A stretch of DNA of 64,000 bases, taken from positions 124,001-188,000 of the forward strand of contig WYBT01000024.1 of the NCBI GenBank assembly GCA_011525785.1. Reading direction: 5' to 3'. Under the pieces are notes generated by a model, which was given only the letters and a program-made list of their open reading frames with translations, did not search any database and was not told where the DNA came from. Origin of the DNA: Planctomycetaceae bacterium. GTDB lineage: Bacteria > Planctomycetota > UBA1135 > GCA-002686595. The first letter of the stretch is position 1. Every line of letters starts with the position of its first letter. A program made the position numbers and the translations under genes. Positions 9,622-19,785 of this stretch are shown in pieces.

Positions 9622-9993
9622 CTACTCGCAGCAATCCGGCCGCGCCTGCGAGCGTTCGCACCGTTGCGCCGCCCGCGCGTGACCGGGAAGTTCGTCGCGG
9701 TGCTCGACCACGGCGTCGACCAGCGCGCGGGCAAGCCGCGAGGCGCTGGGCACAAGCCGGTACCACATCCAACGCCCGTCGCGCCGCGCCGCAACGAGCC
9801 CCGCCCGGCGCAGCACGCCCAGGTGCCGCGAAACCACGGGCTGCGGAAGCTCCAGCGCCGTCACGAGGTGACAGACGCAGGTCTCGCCCGCGCCGAGCAG
9901 CGCAATCAAGCGCACGCGCGTCGGCTCGGACAGCGCGAGCAGCGCGCGTTCCACGCTCGCACTCGCCTTCACAGCAGCCGCTGAACTCGCCAT
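9622..9993 (-). CDS. arsR: ArsR/SmtB-family arsenite-responsive repressor
   Basis: 123 aa from the ATG at 9993. A winged helix-turn-helix (ELPQPVVSRHLGVLRRAGLV) follows the metal-site motif ETCVCHL, with Cys39 and Cys41 matching the ELCVCDL As(III) site of classical ArsR. The tail carries more cysteines (RCERSQARPDCCE) that might contribute a third ligand. In-frame ATGs upstream would place the start on or beyond the palindromic operator, so 9993 is preferred. It should repress its own arsR-arsM operon until As(III) binds. Confidence 0.93.
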   Translation of the reverse strand: MASSAAAVKASASVERALLALSEPTRVRLIALLGAGETCVCHLVTALELPQPVVSRHLGVLRRAGLVAARRDGRWMWYRLVPSASRLARALVDAVVEHRDELPGHARAAQRCERSQARPDCCE

Positions 9994-10001
9994 GCCTGAG
10001 T

Positions 10002-10023
10002 CATATGCGCCGCAACGCATATG
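10002..10023. promoter_or_regulatory. ArsR operator palindrome
   Basis: Perfect 8-bp arms CATATGCG and CGCATATG are separated by six bases, ending eight bases before the arsR start. It is AT-rich relative to its ~70% GC surroundings. Size and position fit an ArsR-family operator that also overlaps the 5' leader or promoter. Confidence 0.8.
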
Positions 10024-10093
10024 TTCAAGCACACGAGGGGGCGCGGTGTGCGTACGGGCCCGCGGCACTTGGCAGTACGCGCGCGGTTCGAAC

Positions 10094-11167
10094 CTACTTG
10101 GAGCGCGCCAGCACGTCGAAGCTCGGCACGGCGCCGCTCAAGGTGCGCGGCGCGCCGCCGTAGGCCGCGAAGGCGGCTTCGGAGCGGCGCTTCAAGTTGC
10201 CCAGGGCCACGCGCGTGCCGGCGATGCGGTCGCTGTCGCCGTCGGGCACGCTCTTCAGGTCGAAGCCAGCGATGCGCACGAGCAAGATGCCCTGGAATGC
10301 GCCGTCGCTCGAGCGGAGCGGATGGTGCCAGTCCTGGCCCGCGAACCAGTAGAAGTCCTTGCTCGGCGTGAAGACGTACGTGGTCATGCGACCCTTGGCG
10401 TCGAGCGCGTCGAGGATGCCCAGGTCGCAGTCGTAGTGGCCGAACGGGAACGGCAGGTCGGAGCGGAACGCGATGCGCAAGCCGGCGAACGGGCCGCGTT
10501 GTTCGTCGCGGCCGACGACGAACGTGCCGGCGGTGGGGCCGATGCGTTCGTAGCTCGTCCCCGGATCGTTGAGCATCGACGGATAGTCGTTGAGCGCCGT
10601 CTTGATGGCCTCGAGGTCGGCGAAGACGAGCGCAGCGGCCTGGTGAACGGTCTCGAGGTTCTTGTAGCCCGTCCACGGAGCGGATTGCGGCTTGTTGAGC
10701 TTCAACACGGAACCGAAGTACAGCCCGTCGTCGTGCTTGTCCTTCTCGCCGTTCCACTGCGGCGACTTCAGTCCCCCATCGAGCAGCACCTCGCGCACGA
10801 GCTTTGCGCACTGCGCGTGGGCCGCGGGATTGACGCTCTCGAGTTCCGCGAGCAGCGCGTCGAGCTTCTCCTTGCCGGCGCCGCGCTTGCGCGCCTCCTG
10901 CACGATGTCGCCGAGCGTGCGTGTCCATGCGGGCTCGTTCGCGTCGGACTCGAAGCGCGCTGCGACGAGGCGCTCGAGCGCGAACGGCAGCGTCGCGTCG
11001 CGCGCCGCCGGGTCCGTCGGCGTCCAGAGCGCTTCGGGCAGCATCCAAGCCTCGGGGAACACCGCCTGCAACTCGCCCCAAGTCGCTTCGCGCGGCTCGA
11101 GCTTCAACGGGCTCGCTGCGGGCGCGGCGCCGTCATTGGCAAACACCAGCAGTGCGATGGCGAGCAT
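10094..11167 (-). CDS. Exported protein of unknown function
   Basis: 357 aa. The N-terminus MLAIALLVFANDGAAPAASP is a short hydrophobic signal. The middle part is helical and rich in charged residues. The C-terminal half contains well-ordered, conserved-looking segments (FPFGHYDCDLGILDAL, DFYWFAGQDWHHPL, RIAGFDLKSVPDGDSDRIAG), but I recognise no catalytic motif or family. It follows the alpha/beta hydrolase gene by only nine bases in the same direction, so the two are probably co-transcribed and may work in the same envelope process. Confidence 0.7.
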   Translation of the reverse strand: MLAIALLVFANDGAAPAASPLKLEPREATWGELQAVFPEAWMLPEALWTPTDPAARDATLPFALERLVAARFESDANEPAWTRTLGDIVQEARKRGAGKEKLDALLAELESVNPAAHAQCAKLVREVLLDGGLKSPQWNGEKDKHDDGLYFGSVLKLNKPQSAPWTGYKNLETVHQAAALVFADLEAIKTALNDYPSMLNDPGTSYERIGPTAGTFVVGRDEQRGPFAGLRIAFRSDLPFPFGHYDCDLGILDALDAKGRMTTYVFTPSKDFYWFAGQDWHHPLRSSDGAFQGILLVRIAGFDLKSVPDGDSDRIAGTRVALGNLKRRSEAAFAAYGGAPRTLSGAVPSFDVLARSK

Positions 11168-11176
11168 GGTCGAGCC

Positions 11177-12205
11177 TCAGCGTCCGAGGTGGAAGGCGAG
11201 CAGTTCGCGGCGCACGAAGTCGACGGCCTCTTCGTGCGGATAGTGTCCGGCCGGCGCGAGCACGAGGCGCGAGTTCGCGATCTCGCGCTGGAAGCGCTTG
11301 GCGACCTTCTCGACGGTGTACGCGACGTCGCGCTCGCCCCACAGGAGCAAGGTCGGCTGGCGGATCGACTTGATCTCGCCCTCGCGCGTTCCGTTCTCGT
11401 CGCGGCACAGCTGCGTCATCGCCTTCCAGTTGTCGGCGTTTTCGCACATGAGGAACATCTCCTCGAGCTGGTCGTCCCGGATCGGCGCCGCAAAGTGATG
11501 TTGCAGCGCGGGCCGGATGCGGTCGCGCGAACTCAAGAGGTATCCGAAGCCCGCGCCGGGCCAGTTGCGCAGCTTCTCCTCCTCGGGCAACCACTCGCCG
11601 TCGGCGCGCGCGTAGCCCGACGAGTCCATCAGCACGAGCTTCGACACACGCTCCGGCGCATCGAGCGCCGCGCGCCACGCGAATTCGCCGCCGTAGGACT
11701 GACCCACGAGCGTCACGTTGCGCAGGTCGAGCAACTCGAGGAAGCCGCGCACCGAGTCGGCGCAGGCCTGGAAGGTGTACGGGGGCGCGCTCTTGGTCCC
11801 CACGCCGTGCCCGACCACGTCGAACGCGTACAGATCGACGGCCCCGACGAGTTCGGAGGCCTGCTCTCCGTCGAAGCACAGCATCGACCAGTTGAACAGA
11901 CAGGCCGGCGTGCCGTGGACGAACACGATCGGCGCTTCCGAACGGCGCTTGCCCGCTTCGGCGGGCGCGTGCGTCCAGACGTACTCGACGTCGCGCTCGC
12001 GGCCCTCGAGCTGGACCTTCGCCGTGCGCCGCTGCAGCCCCAGGGCCGCCATGCCAGCGTTCTTGGGCAGTCCAACCAGCCGCGTTTGGATCTCGCTCTT
12101 GTTCATGCCGGCACAGCTCGTCGCGGCCGCCAGGGCCACCAGCCCCAGCCCGCCCGCGAGCCACGTGAGCCAACGCCAGCGCCGCACCGTCGAATTCGTT
12201 GCCAT
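11177..12205 (-). CDS. Alpha/beta hydrolase, probable lipoprotein
   Basis: 342 aa. The N-terminus has a hydrophobic stretch ending in AAATSC, a near-lipobox with Cys31 as the possible lipid attachment site. The fold motifs are the oxyanion-hole segment FVHGTPACLFNW, the nucleophile elbow GQSYGG, LLLWGERDVAYTVE near the acidic residue, and the catalytic His in APAGHYPHEE. The layout resembles haloalkane dehalogenase or epoxide-hydrolase-like enzymes, but the substrate cannot be told from sequence. It lies between prfB (43 bases upstream) and the exported unknown protein. Confidence 0.88.
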   Translation of the reverse strand: MATNSTVRRWRWLTWLAGGLGLVALAAATSCAGMNKSEIQTRLVGLPKNAGMAALGLQRRTAKVQLEGRERDVEYVWTHAPAEAGKRRSEAPIVFVHGTPACLFNWSMLCFDGEQASELVGAVDLYAFDVVGHGVGTKSAPPYTFQACADSVRGFLELLDLRNVTLVGQSYGGEFAWRAALDAPERVSKLVLMDSSGYARADGEWLPEEEKLRNWPGAGFGYLLSSRDRIRPALQHHFAAPIRDDQLEEMFLMCENADNWKAMTQLCRDENGTREGEIKSIRQPTLLLWGERDVAYTVEKVAKRFQREIANSRLVLAPAGHYPHEEAVDFVRRELLAFHLGR

Positions 12206-12247
12206 CGCTCGGGTCTACGCCGCGCACCGCCGGGCGGATGCAGGCGC

Positions 12248-13367
12248 CTACTTCGCCGCCGCCGCGCTGCCCTTGCGGCGCAGGTATTCCTCGATGAAGC
12301 GGTCGATCTTGCCGTCGAGCACCGCGGCGGTGTTGCCCGTTTCGACGTCGGTGCGGTGGTCCTTGACGATCTGATAGGGGTGCAGCACGTAGCTGCGGAT
12401 CTGGCTACCGAAGCTGATCTCGCCCTTGTCGCCGTAGAGCTTGGCGAGTTCCGCGTCGCGCTCGGCTTCGCGCTTTTGCAGCAGCTTGGCCTTGATCATC
12501 TGCAGCGCCATTTCGCGGTTCTTGTGCTGGCTGCGCTGGACCTGGCAGCGCACCACGATGCCCGACGGGACGTGGCGCATGCGCACCGCGGACTCGACCT
12601 TGTTCACGTTCTGGCCGCCGGCGCCGCCTGAACGCATCGTGTCGACTTCGAGGTCCGCTTCGTTGATCTCGATGTCGACGTCTTCGGTGAGCTCGGGCGT
12701 GACGTCGACGCCGGCGAAGCTCGTCTGGCGCCGCGCGGCTGCGTCGAAGGGACTGATGCGCACGAGCCGATGCACGCCGCGCTCGGCCTTGAGGTAGCCG
12801 AAGGCGTACTCGCCGATGACGCGGATCGTCGCGCCGCGGATGCCGCCCTCGGGCTCTTCGATGAGTTCGATCTCCTCGAGCTTGTAGCCCTTGTCCTCGG
12901 CCCAGCGCGAGTACATGCGCAGCAGCATGCCGGCCCAGTCGCAACTGTCGACGCCGCCGGCGCCGGGCGTGATCTGGATGAAGGCGTTGAGGTGGTCCTG
13001 CGGTCCGCCGACCATCACGCGGAAGTCGAGCTTCTTGAGCTCTTCATCGATCTGGCCGCACAGCCGCTCGAGATCGGCCTCGACCTCTCCGAGGCCCATT
13101 TCGTCGGCCATCTGAGCGTTGATCTCGATCTCCTCGAGCCACTCGGTCACGCGCCCGACAGGGTCGGCCACGCCGCGCGCGATCTTCTTCTCCGAGATCA
13201 ACCGCTGGCTCTTCTCCTGGTTGTCCCAGAAGCCCGGCTGGCTCTCCAGCTCTTCGATCTCAGCTAGTCGTTTCGCCTGTTTGGCGTAGTCAAAGACTCA
13301 CCTTGAGCTGCTCGAGGTGACGCAAGTAGCCCTGGGCGCGATCGCGGTAGTCCTTCGTGGAAGCCAT
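12248..13367 (-). CDS. prfB: Peptide chain release factor 2, with +1 programmed frameshift
   Basis: The full product is 372 aa, read from the ATG at 13367 for 25 codons to CTT, then a +1 shift over the in-frame TGA (13292-13290) and on to 12248. Without the shift only a 25-residue peptide is made. RF2 reads UGA and UAA. The anticodon-like SPF motif is in [12 protein letters not shown] and the peptidyl-hydrolysis GGQ motif in [14 protein letters not shown]. An open frame from 13201 alone would lack the N-terminal helices. The shift site is the standard CTT TGA C at codon 26, giving autoregulation: low RF2 slows termination and favours shifting. Confidence 0.96.
13289..13304 (-). promoter_or_regulatory. 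prfB recoding site (Shine-Dalgarno-like stimulator plus CTTTGAC)
   Basis: Read on the minus strand: AAGGTG, AGT, CTT TGA C. The slippery heptamer occupies 13295-13289. The upstream AAGGTGA pairs with the 16S anti-SD, in place of the common AGGGGG, at the same three-base spacing from CTT. Confidence 0.93.
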
Positions 13368-13469
13368 GAGGGCGAAGAGGATAGCCGTGGACGCGCAACG
13401 CGGCCAGCGCGGCGAACGCACCGTGCAGCGTGCTTGCGCGCTTTACGAAGCCCGACTACGGTACGCGAC

Positions 13470-16661
<3,192 letters not shown>

Positions 16662-16696
16662 GCTCGGACCTCTCCTCGCGCACGCCTTCGACAACC

Positions 16697-17734
16697 ATGC
16701 ACACCTCGGCCAACAACGCTCTTGACCACAGCACGCGACGCTCACGCTCCAGACACTTGGTTGTCGCCTGGCTCGCGGCTTTGTTTCTCTCCGTCGGCGC
16801 GCACAGCGGTTCAGCTCACGCGAGTCCGCAGCAAGCAAAGGCCGCCATCGATTTGCCCGCATCCGTCGAGCCGCTCGAGCGCGCGCAGATCCACACGCGA
16901 CTGGCTGGGTACGTCGCGGAGGTGCGCATCGAGCTGGGCGACGTCGTGTCGGCGGGACAGGTGCTGCTGCGCATCGATCGGCCCGAACTGAACACGGAGC
17001 TCGCACAAGCGCGCGCGGAGCTAGAGGAGCGCGCCAAACTGGTCGCGTCGGCGCGCGCCATGCTCGAGCAGGCCCGTGCGGCGCAGCGCGTGGCCGAGCA
17101 GCAGCTCGCGCGCTGGGAAGCCGAGGTCGCGCTCCAGACGGCGACCTTGAAGCGCCACGAGGAGCTGCACGCCGAGCGTGCGATCACAGAGCAACAGCTC
17201 GATGAGCAACGCGCGCGGTCGTCGATCGCCCGCGCCGATCTCGAGGTCGCGCGCGTGCGAGCGCAGGCCAGTGCGGCCGACACGCTGGCCGCGAACGCGA
17301 AAGTCGAAGTCGCAGGAGCACAGTCGAACGTCGCAAGCGCCCGCGCTGCACACGTCGAGGCGCAGCTGTCGCTGCTCGAGCTCCGCGCGCCCTTCGCAGG
17401 CGTCGTGACCGAGCGCCGCGTGTCGCCCGGGGACTTGGCGCAACCTTCCGCGCCCGGCGGCGCCGCGCTGCTCGTCGTGCAGCGTGTCGATCGCGTGCGC
17501 GTGCAAGTCGACGCACCGGAGCACCTCGCGGCGCGCGTCGGCCCCGGCACGCCGGTCGAGATCCGCGCAGCCGGCGGCGCGCCCGTCGCGGCGCAAGTCA
17601 CACGCACGGCCGGCGCCATCGACGCGCGCAGCCGCACGTTGCGGGTCGAAATCGAGCTCGACAACAGCGCCGGGCGCTGGCTGAGCGGCAGCTACGTGCA
17701 AGCAGCGTTCACCGTGTCCGGAGAGGTCAAGTGA
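16697..17734 (+). CDS. RND periplasmic adaptor (membrane fusion) protein
   Basis: 345 aa with a signal peptide (HLVVAWLAALFLSVGAHSG, cleavage near SAHA-SP). The split lipoyl domain is visible: first half RLAGYVAEVRIELGDVVSAG, second half LRAPFAGVVTERRVSPGDL. An Ala/Glu/Arg-rich coiled-coil hairpin lies between them (residues ~100-210), followed by a beta-barrel segment (RVDRVRVQVDAPEHLAARVG). It bridges the pump and the TolC-like channel. The stop overlaps the GTG start of the next gene, supporting translational coupling. Confidence 0.94.
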   Translation: MHTSANNALDHSTRRSRSRHLVVAWLAALFLSVGAHSGSAHASPQQAKAAIDLPASVEPLERAQIHTRLAGYVAEVRIELGDVVSAGQVLLRIDRPELNTELAQARAELEERAKLVASARAMLEQARAAQRVAEQQLARWEAEVALQTATLKRHEELHAERAITEQQLDEQRARSSIARADLEVARVRAQASAADTLAANAKVEVAGAQSNVASARAAHVEAQLSLLELRAPFAGVVTERRVSPGDLAQPSAPGGAALLVVQRVDRVRVQVDAPEHLAARVGPGTPVEIRAAGGAPVAAQVTRTAGAIDARSRTLRVEIELDNSAGRWLSGSYVQAAFTVSGEVK

Positions 17735-19224
17735 AGCGCCGCTCGAGCCGTTGCGAGCGCGCACCGATCGCGCTCGGCGCCGCGCTGCTTGCGCTCGCGG
17801 CATGCCATGCGCCACGCACAGAGCGCGGCGAAGCGCCGTCGGTGGCGCCGCTGAACGCACGAGGACGCGCAGCGATGGAAGGCGCGCTGTCCGCCGAGCT
17901 CGGCAACCCGACCGCGCCGCCGATCGAGTCGGAGTGGCTGCCCATCGACTTCGCGACGGCAGTGCGCGTGGCGAGCGCGGACTCGATCGAAGTCGAGCGC
18001 GCGCGCCTGCGCCTCACAGCCGCGGAAGGCGAGTACGAAAGCCGCGTCGGCGCGCTCTTGCCCGGACTGTCGCCCGCGCTGCTGCTCGAAGACGTCAGCG
18101 GACGCGTGCGCGGCATCGAAGGCCCGCTGCTGGCCGCGGACTTCACGTCGTTCGCACCCACGCTGCTCTTGCGCTGGGCGCTCAACCCCGGGCAGGCGCT
18201 GTACGAGCGCGTGGCGGCGCGGCGACGACTCGAGGCGAGCGAGCACGTCGAGCGCGCGACGCGACAGGAGCTCCAGCAGCGATCAGCGCTCCAGTACTAC
18301 GACCTCGCGCTCGCGCGCGGACGAACTGCAGCGGCGGAGCGTGCACTGCGCGAGAGTCAGGAGCTGCTGCGCATGGCGACGGTGCGTCAGCGAACCGGGA
18401 CCGGCCTCGAAGCCGACGTGGCGCTCGCGCAGAGTCAGCTCGCGCGCCGCGAGCAGGAACTCGTGCTGGCCGTGGATGCGTGGCATCAGGCGTCGATCGC
18501 GCTCGCGATCACGCTGCGACTGGACCCCGCGGTCGCGCTCACGCCCAGCGAAGCCGCGCTCGAGCCTCGGACGTTGGTCGACGAGCAGATCGGGCTGCGC
18601 GAGTTGCTCGAACTGGCGCTCCTGTGGCGCGAGGATCTCGCCGCCGCGCGGGCGCTGCTCGGCGCGGCCGAGGCCGATCGCAAGGCGCAGCGCTGGAACC
18701 TGCTCGGGCCACGTGTCGACTTGGGCTACCAGGCGGGCACGATCCGCAGCGACACGGCGCTGGGCGATTTCCCGGCGAGCACGCAGCGCAGAGCCACGGC
18801 CGGCGCGAGCTTCAACTGGAGCCTGTCGGCGACCGGCGAACTCCAGATCGCGCGCGCAACGAAAGAGCTGGCGCAGCTCGAACTCGCACAGCGCTTCGAA
18901 CTCGCCCGAGCGCAAGTGATCGGCGCGCGCGCGGCCAGCACGAGCGCCAAACAGATCTTGCCGATCGTCGAGCGGCGTCTGCGCGCGGCGCAGGAGCGAC
19001 TGCGGCTCGTGCAGAGCGGACTGCGCGCGGGAACCGCGCTGGCGCTGGAGGTGTTGCAAGCCGAGGAAGCGCTGGACCAGGCGCGACTCGAACTCAACGA
19101 GGCTGTTGCGCGCTACAACACGGCTCAGATCGAACTCGTCGGAGCGCTGGGCGTGCTCGACGAAGAGGCGCTCGGGCTGGCGCCGACGCCGTCCCCGTCC
19201 GCGCAGCACGCTGCAGCGCTCTGA
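17731..19224 (+). CDS. TolC-family outer-membrane efflux protein
   Basis: 497 aa starting at GTG 17731, which overlaps the adaptor stop as GTGA and has GGAGAGG upstream. The N-terminus LGAALLALAAC suggests a lipoprotein signal with Cys near residue 25. Two long Ala/Glu/Leu/Arg-rich helical halves follow, with typical OEP motifs (RLTAAEGEYESRVGALLPGL, LEADVALAQSQLARREQELV, LQAEEALDQARLELNEAVARYN). It forms the outer-membrane channel of the tripartite pump encoded upstream. Confidence 0.93.
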   Translation: MKRRSSRCERAPIALGAALLALAACHAPRTERGEAPSVAPLNARGRAAMEGALSAELGNPTAPPIESEWLPIDFATAVRVASADSIEVERARLRLTAAEGEYESRVGALLPGLSPALLLEDVSGRVRGIEGPLLAADFTSFAPTLLLRWALNPGQALYERVAARRRLEASEHVERATRQELQQRSALQYYDLALARGRTAAAERALRESQELLRMATVRQRTGTGLEADVALAQSQLARREQELVLAVDAWHQASIALAITLRLDPAVALTPSEAALEPRTLVDEQIGLRELLELALLWREDLAAARALLGAAEADRKAQRWNLLGPRVDLGYQAGTIRSDTALGDFPASTQRRATAGASFNWSLSATGELQIARATKELAQLELAQRFELARAQVIGARAASTSAKQILPIVERRLRAAQERLRLVQSGLRAGTALALEVLQAEEALDQARLELNEAVARYNTAQIELVGALGVLDEEALGLAPTPSPSAQHAAAL

Positions 19225-19233
19225 GGTGCTCGC

Positions 19234-19551
19234 ATGGCGCGTCTGGAGACCGAGATCCTGCTGGCCTTCTGGAAGGTCCACATCCTCCATCACGCGGGCG
19301 AAGAGCCTGTCGTGGGCGCGCAGATGCTGCGCGAGCTGCGCCGCCACGGCTACGAGGTGAGCCCCGGAACGATGTACCCGCTGCTCGCGCGCATGCACCG
19401 CATGGGCTGGCTGCGGCTCAAAGCGACGCGCGGAGGCGGGCCGCGGGCGCGCAAGGAGTACACGCTGACTCCCGAGGGCCGCAGCGTGCTGCAGCAGATC
19501 CGCGCTCAGATCGAGGAGCTCTACCGCGAGGTCGTCAAGGGCGAACACTGA
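19234..19551 (+). CDS. PadR-family transcriptional regulator
   Basis: 105 aa. A winged helix-turn-helix of PadR type: ETEILLAFWKVHIL, GAQMLRELRRHGYEVSPGTMYPLL (helix 3 and recognition helix), wing LRLKATRGGGPRARKEYTLTPEGR, and a short C-terminal dimerisation helix. The start is nine bases after the TolC-like gene. As the last gene of the efflux operon it probably represses that operon in response to an effector, as LadR- or PadR-type regulators do. Confidence 0.93.
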   Translation: MARLETEILLAFWKVHILHHAGEEPVVGAQMLRELRRHGYEVSPGTMYPLLARMHRMGWLRLKATRGGGPRARKEYTLTPEGRSVLQQIRAQIEELYREVVKGEH

Positions 19552-19785
19552 GCGCTCGGCGCCGACAGCTTGCGGCTGCAAGGAATCGGACGAGCGATCC
19601 GCGGACAGCGGCGACTCAAACGTGCACCGCGGAGCGAGAGAATCTCCGCCTGAGTCCCCCGTGCGCGCGACACGACGCTAAGGTGCGACGCGAGGGGCCG
19701 GCCAGGGTCGCGCGGAGTTGCGCGCCGGGCGAATTCGTGGCTCCGCAGTCGTCCTGCCGGCGCGCTGCGCCCGAGGAAATGCCCG

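Noticed and set aside
10085..10094. GGTTCGAACC resembling a tRNA T-loop
   Set aside because: It overlaps the end of a protein gene and no acceptor, D or anticodon arm can be built around it.
7239..10163. A 974-codon plus-strand open frame across purH, arsM and arsR
   Set aside because: It is antisense to three clearly recognised genes and has Arg/Ala/Leu-biased composition with no domain. High GC makes long antisense frames common here.
12248..13201. prfB as a truncated gene or frameshift pseudogene
   Set aside because: The upstream 25 codons, CTTTGAC and the stimulator are intact, so this is programmed recoding.
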